The notes: generated by a model not told the origin, from the letters alone. Positions 53,142 through 62,977 are shown, counted from the first letter of the stretch. The stretch is 64,000 nt of DNA from Chitinophaga sp. CF118 (GCF_900112615.1 NZ_FOMK01000001.1:1922001-1986000), one strand, 5' to 3'. Translations and numbers: made by a program.

Positions 53142-56102
53142 TTATAAAGAGAAGTTGATACCTGCCAGGAAACTCCGGGCAGTAGGATAAGGAGAGTACT
53201 CAATACCAAAAGAGGTAACACCATTAATACTCTTATCTGTATTCACTTCCGGATCAAACCCTGAGTACTTCGTAATGATAAACAGGTTTTGTCCTGTTAC
53301 ATAAATAGAAGCACCCTTGATCACCTTTCCAATATTTCCGATATTATAACTGATAGTGGCATTATCCATTTTCAGGAAGTCGCCTTTTTCCAGGTAACGG
53401 CTGGATACAGTGATAGGATTAGACAGGGCTTCTTCAGTGCCCACCAGGTTGGCTGTAATATTTCTTGAACCAAGGTTTCCAATTGGCAATACGGTATTGG
53501 CAGTATTGTTATATACATTAAACCCATATGCACCATGCATATTCACACCCAATGTCCATTGTTTATAATTAAAGGAAGTAACGATACCAAGCATGGTTGT
53601 AGGATTAGGGTTGCCAATGAAATACTGGCTGTTACCATTATCAGCATATTTACCCTGTCCCTTATCATCAAAGCCGAGGAATTCTCTTACATAAAAAGAG
53701 TTCAACGGTTTGCCATTAGCAAGTCTTTGTGCATAAGCATTTGATACGCCCTGTCCACTGATAGAACCTGTTAATACCGGAGGTCCGTCATAATTTTTGA
53801 GTTCATTATTCAGGAAAGTAGCGTTTACTCCTAAATTCCAGGTAAAGTCTTTCCTGGCGATCACGTCTCCACGTAATACAACTTCCACTCCCTTATTGAT
53901 AACATTTGCCGGCAGGTTGATCCAGTAATTGGATGCTGGTGCTGGCTGAATGGTAGGGAAATTAAAGAGCAGGTTTGTTGTATTCTTGCGGAAATAATCC
54001 AGACTACCGTATAACCGGCCACCGAAGAAGGTATAATCAATACCCGCGTTCAGTTGTTTGGAACTTTCCCATTTCAGATTAGGGTTAGCTACATTGCTCA
54101 GGCTTGCACCTCCGTTTGAATTGAGGGTATATTGCTCCTGCGCAGCACCTGCGGGAAACTCCTGATTACCGGTAAGTCCCCAGCCAACACGCAATGCCAG
54201 TTGATTGATTGTCTTATTACCCTTCAGGAAATTTTCATTGCTGATATTCCACTTTGCTGCAAAGGAAGGGAAATAACCATATTTGTTATTTGCACCGAAC
54301 TTGCTGGAACCATCTGCCCTTAAAGTAGCAGTCAGCAGGTACTTATCAAGAAAATTCAGATTGCCCCTTCCGAAATAAGACTGTAACTCTGATTTTGGAT
54401 TCCGGAAAGAGGAAAGGAAAGTATTTGTCTGAGAAGGATTCTGTAATATATCAGTGTACTTCAGCTGATCTGTAGTGAATCCCAATCCGCCAAGAGCTCT
54501 ACCCTTGTAGTCAAATCTCTGGTATTCATATCCCACTACTGCACTCAGGTATAAGGCTGTTGTAACCTGCTTGTTATAGTTCAGGGTATGTGTATATAAT
54601 TGAGAAGTGAGGGTGTTATTACCATAATAAGCCTGACCATTACCAAATACCTGGTCAATATTTATGAAAGATGCAACCTGTGTTTCTCTTTCACCAACCT
54701 GATGGTTAATACTGTAAGTAAAACGGTATTCCAGGTCTTTGGTGATCTTGTAAAAAGGTGAAATGCTACCAAGGATACTATTGATGTTTACATTGTCATC
54801 ATAGGCTGCAGACATAGCTTCCGGATTGATAGCAGAACCTACACCCAGGATATTAAAAGAGCCATCAGCTTTGTGAAGTGCCAGCGTGGGGTTCCATTGC
54901 AATGCCTGCCCTACCAGACTACCAGTAAAGCCCGCATCGTTGGTAATAGGGGCGATCTGTTCTGTAGTATGTGCAGCTTGAATAGCATAGTCAATGCCTA
55001 ATTTTTTACTTTCCAGGAATTTAAACTGTCCGTTCAGATTCACTGTATATTTCTTTAATCCTGTTTTCTTTACGATACCCTGCTGATCCAGTAAACCAAA
55101 AGAAGCTCTGTACACACTATTTTCACTCCCTCCGCTAATACCCACATTCATGTTCTGGGTAGTACCAGTGCGAAGAATACTTTCCAATCCATCTGAACTG
55201 GAGCCCTCATCTCCACTGGTAAGATTGTAATGTTTCAGTGCATTTCTGTAACCATTGGCATCCAGTACATCCAGTTTTTTCATGATCTTGCTTACTCCAG
55301 CAGAATAAGATACATCAAGGCGGGGAGCGCCTACCTGTCCTCTTTTGGTGGTAATGATCACAACGCCATTGGCACCTCTTGCACCGTAAATAGCAGTAGC
55401 AGACGCATCTTTCAATACGTCCATCGATTGAATGTCGAATGAGTTGATAAAATTAAGCGGGTTGGCATCCGGTGTCTGACCTAGGCCGTTTGCATTTACT
55501 GATGGTTTGGCAGTACGCCCATCCAATGGCATCCCGTCTACTACGTACAGCGGCTGATTACCGGTCCTCACAGAGGAGTTACCCCTGATCCTTACGGTAG
55601 TAGCACCACCTGGCGCTCCACTGTTATTTACAACCATCAGGCCGGCTACTTTACCCTGGATCAACTGATCGGGGGCAGTAACAATGCCCTTATTAAAATC
55701 GGCGGACTTAATAGAAACAACGGAGCCGGTCAGATCCTTTTTACGGGCTGTACCGTAACCTACTACTACCACATCCGTCAATGTGGTACTTTCTAATTTC
55801 AATGAAACAGCAACCTCTGTTTTGCCAGAAATGGGTACCTCCTGTTTTACATAACCTATGTAGGAAACAATGAGGGTAGTGGCATTAGCTGGTATATTCA
55901 ATTTAAAAGTACCATCTACACCTGTTGAAGTACCTATACTGGTACCCTTGATTTGAACGGTGGCGCCAGGAACAGCAGCGCCGCTTTCATCCGTTACCTT
56001 ACCGGTAAAGGGTGTTGTTTGCGCCTGAGTACTGGCCATACCTGCCAGGAGCAGTAGAAGCGAGCATAACAGACACATCTTGCGGAATAGAAGATTCGTC
56101 AT
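53142..56102 (-). CDS. SusC/RagA family TonB-linked outer-membrane transporter
   Basis: The 986-residue protein has a signal peptide (ending STQAQ), a CarboxypepD_reg-like domain (about 32-110, PFTGKVTDESGAAVPGATVQI) and a plug with DVVVVGYGTARKKDLTGSV. It has the SusC hallmarks LYVVDGMPLDG and DVLKDASATAIYGARGANGVVIITTKRG, then a 22-strand barrel ending AGINFSL. It imports oligosaccharides with SusD. The substrate is probably an alpha-glucan or xylosyl oligosaccharide because of the GH31 partner, which is inference. Confidence 0.96.
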   Translation of the reverse strand: MTNLLFRKMCLLCSLLLLLAGMASTQAQTTPFTGKVTDESGAAVPGATVQIKGTSIGTSTGVDGTFKLNIPANATTLIVSYIGYVKQEVPISGKTEVAVSLKLESTTLTDVVVVGYGTARKKDLTGSVVSIKSADFNKGIVTAPDQLIQGKVAGLMVVNNSGAPGGATTVRIRGNSSVRTGNQPLYVVDGMPLDGRTAKPSVNANGLGQTPDANPLNFINSFDIQSMDVLKDASATAIYGARGANGVVIITTKRGQVGAPRLDVSYSAGVSKIMKKLDVLDANGYRNALKHYNLTSGDEGSSSDGLESILRTGTTQNMNVGISGGSENSVYRASFGLLDQQGIVKKTGLKKYTVNLNGQFKFLESKKLGIDYAIQAAHTTEQIAPITNDAGFTGSLVGQALQWNPTLALHKADGSFNILGVGSAINPEAMSAAYDDNVNINSILGSISPFYKITKDLEYRFTYSINHQVGERETQVASFINIDQVFGNGQAYYGNNTLTSQLYTHTLNYNKQVTTALYLSAVVGYEYQRFDYKGRALGGLGFTTDQLKYTDILQNPSQTNTFLSSFRNPKSELQSYFGRGNLNFLDKYLLTATLRADGSSKFGANNKYGYFPSFAAKWNISNENFLKGNKTINQLALRVGWGLTGNQEFPAGAAQEQYTLNSNGGASLSNVANPNLKWESSKQLNAGIDYTFFGGRLYGSLDYFRKNTTNLLFNFPTIQPAPASNYWINLPANVINKGVEVVLRGDVIARKDFTWNLGVNATFLNNELKNYDGPPVLTGSISGQGVSNAYAQRLANGKPLNSFYVREFLGFDDKGQGKYADNGNSQYFIGNPNPTTMLGIVTSFNYKQWTLGVNMHGAYGFNVYNNTANTVLPIGNLGSRNITANLVGTEEALSNPITVSSRYLEKGDFLKMDNATISYNIGNIGKVIKGASIYVTGQNLFIITKYSGFDPEVNTDKSINGVTSFGIEYSPYPTARSFLAGINFSL

Positions 56103-56572
56103 AGAGCAGTTTTTATTGGTTTGTGGAATATTGATGCCTGAAGGGAACAGATTCAGAACCGGCAGAATAATCTTGCCGCTCCAAACGTGGAATAAATCTT
56201 TTAATGGGTCTCTATCTAATATCTACTGACCCTGTTTACACTTTGCTTTAACAGAAGATTTATCAATAATCGAAAGTTTGTGAACTGTGCTTTCATAACT
56301 GAAATATTAATCAACGTGGTGGCATTTACGATGCCTAATGATTCTGGATTGCAACAACTTATATGACAAGTGAATGATTGTTGCCACTAATGGGTCAAAG
56401 TAAATCAGCTTTAAACTAGTTAACAATTTATATGGTCAATATATAGAAAATATTGGCTTGAAAAGGGCTTTATAAGCAAATAATACATTGATTATCAATC
56501 ACAATAGTTCATATTAATACATTTAACATATAACGTTAATACCAGCAACTCTTAACATTAATATACGTTCGT
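56103..56572. promoter_or_regulatory. susC upstream region
   Basis: 470 bp lie between the regulator's stop and susC, and no gene is visible. I found no exact TAnnTTTG element on the minus strand. The region is AT-rich and long enough for a promoter and binding sites of the adjacent regulator. GGCA/TGCC half-repeats flank about 56161-56177. Confidence 0.35.
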
Positions 56573-58177
56573 TTACATCGCTTTTATATCCATCAGGCGT
56601 TCTTCAAATTCTTCCTTGGGAATGATTGCCTTATTCTTGATCTTGGTTTTATAGGTATAAATAGTGTTGATCGAATATTCTAAGATTTGAGCAATTTTTA
56701 CATTGTCACTGATTCCAATTCTGATAAGAGCAAAAATCCGGAGATCAGTATTCAGCAATTCATTATCCTTGAGTTTAATCTGATCTTCTTCCCGGAAAAA
56801 AGAATTAAACACACTTACAAAATTTGGGAAGATCTTTAGGAAGATTCTATCGAAATTACGGAACAATTCTTCACGTTCCTTCTTTAAGTCGATATTATTT
56901 ACAAGATATTTCACTTCTGCATACCTATTATCGGTTAATTTCTGATCAGCCAGCTTCTTAAACTTCTTTATTTTATCGAGATAAGCAGAATTTACCTGGA
57001 AACAATAGCCGATATATTCCTCCTTGATCGTATTTGCCTCCATCAGCTTGTCATTAATTTCCTGTTGCAGGGCATGAGCATCTGTAATTACTTTTTGCGC
57101 CGTCTGCAATTTTTTATACTGCCTTAAAATAATCACAGCCAACCATACCAGCACTAATAAAAGGAGGGTGACAATAGCCGCGTATACAAACAGTAGTTTC
57201 TTCTGCCCTTCTACCGTATTGATCTTTTCACTTTCTATAATCGGCAGGATAGCGCTTACCTGCACTTTCCGGAGACGGGCACCATAAAAGGAGGCATCGG
57301 CAACGGCGTATTCAATATAGCGTGAAGCATGTTTTACGTCCTGGTCTTTAAATAACAAGCCCGCCAGTATAAACATTGCGGTCGTTTCTTTGGTACTGGA
57401 AGTGATATCCGCAATAGCTGCGATTGCCATCAGGCTAATTGCACTATCCTTTTTGCCAGTACGGATGTAGATATTCCCGAGAGAAGAGGTAGCAATGGCC
57501 ACCTGATGCATGGTAAGATCTTTATGGGCTACTGTAAGGGTATAAAAATACCTGGCGCTATCCATATTCCCCTTCTTCTGATACATCAAACCATAGTTGT
57601 AATCATAATTGAATGAGTGTGGTTTAAAAAGTATCAGGGCAGAATCCATATAATTATTCCCCTGCTTGGTATAGGCTGGTGCAAAATACTGATCACTGCT
57701 ATAGTCAGACAGGTCATAATAGTATCTGCCCTTTAAAGTATAATATTCTGCCTTTATGGTATCCGGTAAGGCGGCGACATCAATAGTGGCCAGGTAATCG
57801 CCCGTTTCTTTGAACATACCTGATGAGAGCAGGACGAACCCCAATTTGATCCCCGCATAATTGATTCTTGCCGGATCATTCATTTGCCGGGCAAGCGCCT
57901 GCAATTGTTGTGCGTAAGCAAAAGCCGAATCATATTTAAAAACCTTGTACTGCTCATACAATTGTTGGCAGAGCGTATACTGTTCCTGTAATGACAAGTG
58001 GGCATTTGGGTATAAAGCCTTTCTTAATATATCAATCTGTCTGATTTTTTCAGCATCAAAGACAGGAGCCTTTTCAATTGCGCGGTTCAATTGATTCAAC
58101 AAACTATCATTCCCCGACCGGGCATAAACACTCCCTGCAACTAATAGTAACAACAACCAGATATACTTACACTTCAT
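56573..58177 (-). CDS. DUF6377-type TPR regulator of the Sus locus
   Basis: The 534-residue protein has an N-terminal signal peptide and periplasmic TPR-like helical repeats (about 20-315). One membrane segment follows (LLFVYAAIVTLLLLVLVWLAVIILRQY, about 322-348), then a coiled coil. The C-terminal HTH-like region is DLRIFALIRIGISDNVKIAQILEYSINTIYTYKTKIKNKA. This layout fits the DUF6377 family often next to susC/susD genes. It probably senses the nutrient in the periplasm and activates the susC operon; the mechanism is family inference. Confidence 0.85.
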   Translation of the reverse strand: MKCKYIWLLLLLVAGSVYARSGNDSLLNQLNRAIEKAPVFDAEKIRQIDILRKALYPNAHLSLQEQYTLCQQLYEQYKVFKYDSAFAYAQQLQALARQMNDPARINYAGIKLGFVLLSSGMFKETGDYLATIDVAALPDTIKAEYYTLKGRYYYDLSDYSSDQYFAPAYTKQGNNYMDSALILFKPHSFNYDYNYGLMYQKKGNMDSARYFYTLTVAHKDLTMHQVAIATSSLGNIYIRTGKKDSAISLMAIAAIADITSSTKETTAMFILAGLLFKDQDVKHASRYIEYAVADASFYGARLRKVQVSAILPIIESEKINTVEGQKKLLFVYAAIVTLLLLVLVWLAVIILRQYKKLQTAQKVITDAHALQQEINDKLMEANTIKEEYIGYCFQVNSAYLDKIKKFKKLADQKLTDNRYAEVKYLVNNIDLKKEREELFRNFDRIFLKIFPNFVSVFNSFFREEDQIKLKDNELLNTDLRIFALIRIGISDNVKIAQILEYSINTIYTYKTKIKNKAIIPKEEFEERLMDIKAM

Positions 58178-58203
58178 TAGTTCATTTTTGTGGAATCAGC
58201 TGA

Positions 58204-59241
58204 TCATGGAGTTTGGAAGTCTCCGTTCTCACTATTATAATTATATGCTCCCTGCTTTAGCTTCTTATAGATTCTTTTCCGCAACATCTCGGGCGACAAT
58301 ACCCGCATACCTTCTGCATAACCCAATATTTCTCTTTCCAGCTCAAAATTCACCTGCACTTTCAGATTGATAATAATTCCATCCCCCGACCTTTCAATAA
58401 CTTCCTGGGAATGGTGCATCGGTTTAGTCATTATGTAAGGCGCATGTTCGTTACTTACAAACACCTTTACATTATTAGGCCGCAGAGATCGTCCTACCGT
58501 AACACCTATCACATCTCTGTAATATTCTGACGGGGTGATCTCATCATTCTCAATATATGATGTATTATCCACTATTTCCAGTTGCCCAATCCTGTCCAGA
58601 GCCAACGTCAGGATTTGAAGACCTTCTCCTTTAACTCCTACTGCAAACCAGCGATTTTTATATTCTTTAAGCCACCATACATGAAAAACAAAGGATGCTT
58701 CCTCCCTGGCCTTGAATGACTGGTAAGTCATGAGTACTGCCTTTTGCTGTATGATAGACTGATAAAGCATTTCAAGATGTTCCAATCCTTTCAGACGGTC
58801 ATTCTTTTCAAAATCAATCACTGACGGGGAATGATGTGCGGCAGCATACACGTGGTCTTCCAGTTTTTGCACCACCTCATTTAAACTACTGAAATGAGAG
58901 AAGCCTTTGAACTGTTTCAATACTTCAACCGCTTCATTCATACGTCCAAGATCCTGCTCATTTAGCGGAATGTTTGTGATACTATAAGTGGCATCCTCAT
59001 AGGTATAATATTTTTTACTTACAACAATGATTGGCGCGTTATACCCCAATTTGTCACTCCGCATAAGCTGGATATCGGACTGTACGGAACGCCGGCTGAT
59101 TCCTTTATCAATCCCTTCATAGTCATACAAGGCATCAGAAACCGCATCTATCAGGTTCTCCAGCGTCCACTTTCTGCGACGGTTCCTAAGGCAGGCATCA
59201 ATCGTTTTGTAACGGATCAAGGCATTTTTGTTGGCGGGCAT
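58204..59241 (-). CDS. WYL domain transcriptional regulator
   Basis: The 345-residue protein has an N-terminal winged HTH (NALIRYKTIDACLRNRRRKWTLENLIDAV, then GISRRSVQSDIQLMRSD). The WYL domain is at about 165-240 (YQSFKAREEASFVFHVWWLKEYKNRWFAVGV) and a WCX-like C-terminus ends the chain. WYL proteins bind ligands or nucleic acids and often regulate defence or stress genes. It is divergent from an unknown membrane protein, with a TGCGCA-N7-TGCGCA pair between them. Confidence 0.9.
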   Translation of the reverse strand: MPANKNALIRYKTIDACLRNRRRKWTLENLIDAVSDALYDYEGIDKGISRRSVQSDIQLMRSDKLGYNAPIIVVSKKYYTYEDATYSITNIPLNEQDLGRMNEAVEVLKQFKGFSHFSSLNEVVQKLEDHVYAAAHHSPSVIDFEKNDRLKGLEHLEMLYQSIIQQKAVLMTYQSFKAREEASFVFHVWWLKEYKNRWFAVGVKGEGLQILTLALDRIGQLEIVDNTSYIENDEITPSEYYRDVIGVTVGRSLRPNNVKVFVSNEHAPYIMTKPMHHSQEVIERSGDGIIINLKVQVNFELEREILGYAEGMRVLSPEMLRKRIYKKLKQGAYNYNSENGDFQTP

Positions 59242-59318
59242 TCATGAATTTTTCAAAAAATAGGAAAAAAAATCTGTTGCGCAAAAAATCTGCGCACTTG
59301 CTTTGACCCATTTAAAAA
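59242..59318. promoter_or_regulatory. Divergent control region with TGCGCA pair
   Basis: Two self-complementary TGCGCA sites (59278-59283, 59291-59296) are 7 bp apart, next to TTGCTTTG at 59298-59305, a one-mismatch -7 element for the rightward gene. It is a plausible operator of the adjacent WYL regulator. Confidence 0.4.
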
Positions 59319-59927
59319 ATGAATTTAAAACCACGGATTTCAGGGATTTCCCAACCCGGTAAACAGGCTTACATTTATAACATGCTCAAATATGGCATTA
59401 TTGCATTTTTCGTTGTGCTGACATTTGCTATCGGCGTCTACTTCTTTCTTGCCTACAGGCTCGATACTATTATAGTATATGACAGGGAAGCAGCCTATAT
59501 CAATGTTGGCAATCATCTTTCCGTAAAGCCGGAATTCATGATCAACAAAAATAAGGAGTTACGGGTGTTCCTTGACTTTCAGAATGTACATGAAACTGCT
59601 ATGATCCAGCATCTGAATGTAAAGATCAGCTCCTCCCGGAAAGAATCGCCGTTGTTATCAGTCTCTACAAATATCAACGACAATAACGCCTACGCACTTA
59701 CATTTCCTCAGTTGCCAGAAAGTTGTAAACTGGTACACCCGGTATACCCATCCTCTTCGGGAACAATTACATTTGCATTTGATACACATAATATCAGCAG
59801 CAGTAACTACTTTGTTACAATTGAGGGTAGCATCCTTACCAATCCTAATCAACCACCTACTTCTTTCAGTAAGGAAATAGATATAGAAAAAGAAACTGTA
59901 TTGAGTGAGAGAACCAGGTTGTTTTAA
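59319..59927 (+). CDS. Membrane-anchored protein of unknown function
   Basis: The 202-residue protein has a single N-terminal membrane segment (YGIIAFFVVLTFAIGVYFFLAY), then a beta-rich domain likely outside the cytoplasm (DIEKETVLSERTRLF at the end). The family is not recognised. The true start could be the internal ATG at 59382 (MLKYGIIAFF). It is divergent from the WYL regulator, and its stop codon directly abuts the stop of the convergent PhyH gene. Confidence 0.7.
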   Translation: MNLKPRISGISQPGKQAYIYNMLKYGIIAFFVVLTFAIGVYFFLAYRLDTIIVYDREAAYINVGNHLSVKPEFMINKNKELRVFLDFQNVHETAMIQHLNVKISSSRKESPLLSVSTNINDNNAYALTFPQLPESCKLVHPVYPSSSGTITFAFDTHNISSSNYFVTIEGSILTNPNQPPTSFSKEIDIEKETVLSERTRLF

Positions 59928-60638
59928 CTACATGGCTTCAGACCAGCATAACGGAGCCGGTAGTTGCTGATTACTGAATTCTAAATGCACAACCCTTCTT
60001 TTATGATTATTATTTGTTCGGCTTGATGCATGTAATAGCAATGGCCGCATTATCATGACCCCTCCTTTTAGAACATTACAGACTACTTCCGATTCTACCC
60101 TCCAGTCTATCGTTTCTGCGCGGTAAATCCCCTTCCTGTGTGATCCGGGTATTATTCTAAGTGCACCATTGTTTTCATCAGTATCATCAAGATGAATCCT
60201 GATGGTAAAATTATTTTCCAGGATAGATAAGGGTGGTTGCACAGCATATTGGTTTTGCTTAACTGACCAAGGGCCATAACCTGCTACCTCCGTTTTCTGA
60301 TTAACAGATATTGTCAGATCCTGATGATAAGCCACAAACCAGTTAGAGTCTCCAGGCTTATCAAAATAAATAGATTTTACAACGCCATAACCATCTCCGA
60401 AAAGTTGTGCAATGATCTCCCACAACTTCCGGTTAAGGGTTAAAGTTGCTGCTGCTGGTATTTCCTTGAGAAACTGACGGATTGCAAAAAGATCTTTTGT
60501 TTTACGGAAAGTTTCTTTTGTACTGTCTGCCTGTTGAATAACATTGATCAGATGTTCTGTTTCTTCTTCAGTAAAAACGTTATTGATTACCGTGAATCCA
60601 ATTTTTTCGATCTCCTCTTTGTTATTGATAACGTCCAT
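59928..60638 (-). CDS. Phytanoyl-CoA dioxygenase (PhyH) family protein
   Basis: The 236-residue protein is a probable Fe(II)/2-oxoglutarate-dependent dioxygenase. The metal motif HxD is in WFVAYHQDLTISV, the distal His in MRPLLLHASSRTNN, and Arg follows in KRRVVHLEFSNQ (2-oxoglutarate contact). The PGSHRKGIY block is typical of the family. The substrate is unknown. It lies 80 bp after the RlaP-like genes on the same strand; whether it is cotranscribed is uncertain. Confidence 0.88.
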   Translation of the reverse strand: MDVINNKEEIEKIGFTVINNVFTEEETEHLINVIQQADSTKETFRKTKDLFAIRQFLKEIPAAATLTLNRKLWEIIAQLFGDGYGVVKSIYFDKPGDSNWFVAYHQDLTISVNQKTEVAGYGPWSVKQNQYAVQPPLSILENNFTIRIHLDDTDENNGALRIIPGSHRKGIYRAETIDWRVESEVVCNVLKGGVMIMRPLLLHASSRTNNNHKRRVVHLEFSNQQLPAPLCWSEAM

Positions 60639-60718
60639 GTGTCGAAATATTCCTGATTAAGAATTCAGTCTCTCATAAAAATAATAAATTATTGTGGACC
60701 ATTTATCCTGATGGAGCT

Positions 60719-61783
60719 CTAATAAAACCCTTCTCTTATCTGTATCAATATTTCCTCCGCTCTTTTTGCATCTGGCAAATCAGGGAGATCTGACCGCAGG
60801 TATAGTTCCTCTATTCGTTCCAGCTTTTCTGCTACCATTTTCAACAGGTCTTCATATTCAAACTCACCACGCCTGATGCTTAATAGAAAATCTCTATCGC
60901 TTCTCTGCACAATTACTTTATGCTCCGCTGCAATTTCTTCCGCCATACTTAATAATCGAAAAGTATGCATCATATTTTTTGCATCATAGTTCTTTCCATG
61001 GGAAAGGGTATTCTGATACCTGTCTTCATTCCGTTTCTTTACCCATTCCCAATATTCAAAGTATTCCTTACAGTATACAGAATAACCGTCTTTGTTGAAA
61101 TTCATTACTGCCAGGGGAGCAATATCCCTCGGTATTGAACTAAGCTGTACATCGTTCGCATTTATACCCGATATAATACCTTTCAATTTTTCATTCCCTC
61201 CAATCTGTTCCTGGTGATATAGCAAGTATACATCCTTAAAATGTGGCAGATTTGTTAGTCCGCAATCTTCCTGTAAATAGGCACGCTGAATTAGCCACTG
61301 TTGAAGAGGAACACTGCCATTCCCTTCAACTACAAAGCAAAAATCAAGTACTGTTTTCTTTTCCTCATCTACGGGTCGGTGGATTTTTTTATTCAGTCCT
61401 TTTGCTTTTTTAACCTGTGTGGCTGCATAACCTGCAAAAGTATCTTTACATAGTTTAGAGAGAAAATCTGCAGGCCGGATAAGTGACATTAAAGGATGAC
61501 GGAAGAGTACACTTTCTTCAGGCGTACCAAGGAGTTCCAGGATGTTAGGGTTATTCTTACTCAGCAGATCTATAAATCTGGCAATTTCAAAATATACCTC
61601 ATCATTAGTTTCGTTGGATAATTGTGGAGCCACACTCAATCCATATAGTTCCTTTTGAGGTAACACAAAAATGCCTTTTATATCCGTATCTGATGCTGGC
61701 AGATGTAACTGTTGTGCCCTGCTGCCACTAATACATTTTAGCAGAAGATGTTGAGGTTCGGCAATTAATTGCTCAAAGGTCAT
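60719..61783 (-). CDS. RlaP-like nucleotidyltransferase (first of two)
   Basis: A 354-residue polymerase-beta-fold nucleotidyltransferase, PF10127 type. The catalytic motif CISGSRAQQLHLPASDTDIKGIF (GS...DxD) is at residues 18-40, then DEVYFEIARFIDLLSKNNPNILELL, usual for this family. PF10127 proteins are found in bacterial RNA-repair gene clusters. Its start overlaps the stop of the second nucleotidyltransferase gene by 11 bp, so both come from one transcript. The substrate is unknown. Confidence 0.85.
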   Translation of the reverse strand: MTFEQLIAEPQHLLLKCISGSRAQQLHLPASDTDIKGIFVLPQKELYGLSVAPQLSNETNDEVYFEIARFIDLLSKNNPNILELLGTPEESVLFRHPLMSLIRPADFLSKLCKDTFAGYAATQVKKAKGLNKKIHRPVDEEKKTVLDFCFVVEGNGSVPLQQWLIQRAYLQEDCGLTNLPHFKDVYLLYHQEQIGGNEKLKGIISGINANDVQLSSIPRDIAPLAVMNFNKDGYSVYCKEYFEYWEWVKKRNEDRYQNTLSHGKNYDAKNMMHTFRLLSMAEEIAAEHKVIVQRSDRDFLLSIRRGEFEYEDLLKMVAEKLERIEELYLRSDLPDLPDAKRAEEILIQIREGFY

Positions 61784-62537
61784 TGCTGCTTATATATTTT
61801 CTGAATAATAGATCTAACTCCTGCGTATCGTTTTGCAATGCCGGTCTGTCTTTTGATTGTTCCTGACAGTAAGCCAATGTAGTTGCAATCCATTCCTGCA
61901 ATAATAAAACAGGTGTAATTGTTCCCTTTTCATCCGCTACCTTTTTCTTTTCCAGCAGATCATCGATAACTGTATGCCACTGCTCATCTGTAACAAGTGT
62001 TCTCAGTTGATCAAATTCCATTGGTGGTACGGTGCGTTTTTCTATGATCCACAGTGCAGCAAGCAGGGGTCTTAATGCATAGAAGTACTTTTTCATCTTT
62101 ATCATTTCTCCCTGCAGATCATTTTCAAACGTATTTCTTGCCATGGAAATATAATGATGACACCCGGCACGACTCGAAAAATAGGAAGAAGCCAGGCTAA
62201 AGAACTCTTCCTTAAATCCACCATATTCTTTGTAGATAACTGGCGATTGCAACCACTCATAAAGTGGTGCATTTGATTTCAGGAATAATTGCAGCGCCTT
62301 TCGTATATCCCATCCGCTAATATCCAGCACTTCATTAACAGGTATCTCAATAACATCTTTTCTTTCCCTGATACTAAGGTAATCTGCAGCTGGCCGGGCA
62401 TAAATAAAACGGACATCATAATCACTGTCTGGCGATGCAAATCCCCAGGCCCGGCTTCCTGACTCACAGGCGTACAATATTTTTACCTGCTGTTCCTTCT
62501 CAATAGATAACAACTTGTCTATTATTACACTATTCAT
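61773..62537 (-). CDS. RlaP-like nucleotidyltransferase (second of two)
   Basis: A second PF10127-type protein of 254 aa, with CESGSRAWGFASPDSDYDVRFIYARP at the catalytic site and VLDISGWDIRKALQLFLKSNAPLYEWL, a standard block of the family. The frame runs back to 62609 through a hydrophobic stretch that looks untranslated; the ATG at 62537 (MNSVIIDKL) gives the family start. It is the first gene of a two-gene operon of related but distinct enzymes, only about 20% identical by eye. Confidence 0.88.
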   Translation of the reverse strand: MNSVIIDKLLSIEKEQQVKILYACESGSRAWGFASPDSDYDVRFIYARPAADYLSIRERKDVIEIPVNEVLDISGWDIRKALQLFLKSNAPLYEWLQSPVIYKEYGGFKEEFFSLASSYFSSRAGCHHYISMARNTFENDLQGEMIKMKKYFYALRPLLAALWIIEKRTVPPMEFDQLRTLVTDEQWHTVIDDLLEKKKVADEKGTITPVLLLQEWIATTLAYCQEQSKDRPALQNDTQELDLLFRKYISSNDL

Positions 62538-62595
62538 AAATAATCCTATTACTATTGAACAAAATATAAAAATTTGAATTTTTATCTCCATAAAA

Positions 62596-62628
62596 TTTGT
62601 TAATATCAAAAAAATAGTGTCACCTTTG
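62596..62628 (+). promoter_or_regulatory. Promoter-like sequence for the first small ORF
   Basis: TTTG (62596-62599), 21-bp spacer and CACCTTTG (62621-62628) differ from the Bacteroidota consensus only at the first base of the -7 element. It lies about 30 bp before the 30-codon frame. Confidence 0.5.
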
Positions 62629-62654
62629 CATCGTTAAAATAAGCATAAGAACAA

Positions 62655-62747
62655 ATGAAACGCATAAACGTACATATACATCTGATCAGTTGTTTTAGCC
62701 TGGTAATGGGCGAAATAAGCTGCGGGGTAAGTTATGCGATAGAATAA
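62655..62747 (+). CDS. 30-codon small ORF, leader-peptide-like
   Basis: An ATG-started frame of 30 codons (MKRINVHIHLISCFS at the start) is preceded by a promoter-like sequence and followed 30 bp later by a terminator. Four of its five Ile codons are AUA and both His codons are CAU. This matches the decoding range of the tRNA-Ile(UAU) and tRNA-His(GUG) genes downstream. Whether it is translated is unknown; the transcript could also be a small RNA. Confidence 0.4.
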   Translation: MKRINVHIHLISCFSLVMGEISCGVSYAIE

Positions 62748-62777
62748 GTTTAAATAAACGAATTCAATATAACATAA

Positions 62778-62810
62778 GCCCTGCAAGAAATTGCGGGGCT
62801 TTTCATTTTT
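62778..62810 (+). terminator. Terminator after the first small ORF
   Basis: Arms AGCCCTGCAA and TTGCGGGGCT (62778-62787, 62792-62801; one U-G pair) flank a GAAA loop. TTTCATTTTT follows. Confidence 0.85.
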
Positions 62811-62861
62811 AAAACAATTGAACATTTGAGTATACAATTCCAAAACATACCATTCGAAATA

Positions 62862-62954
62862 ATGCCTGATATACAATTATCATGCATAAGCCATACGTAT
62901 GCAATCAATGAAGTGCATATGAATTATCAACGACCTTTTTATACCTGGCCATAA
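62862..62954 (+). CDS. Second 30-codon small ORF
   Basis: An ATG-started 30-codon frame (MPDIQLSCISHTYAINEV at the start), the same length as the one upstream and likewise followed by a terminator within 24 bp. Two of three Ile codons are AUA and both His codons are CAU. A TTTG-N19-TACCATTC sequence upstream is a weak promoter match. Translation is unproven; the two frames share a short SC-x-S element but little else. Confidence 0.35.
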   Translation: MPDIQLSCISHTYAINEVHMNYQRPFYTWP

Positions 62955-62977
62955 GTAAAATTATGAGCTCTGAATAT

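Noticed and set aside
62634..62876. 80-codon minus-strand open frame
   Set aside because: It runs antisense through a promoter-like sequence, a small ORF and a terminator of the plus strand; composition (Tyr/Phe-rich) is that of a chance frame.
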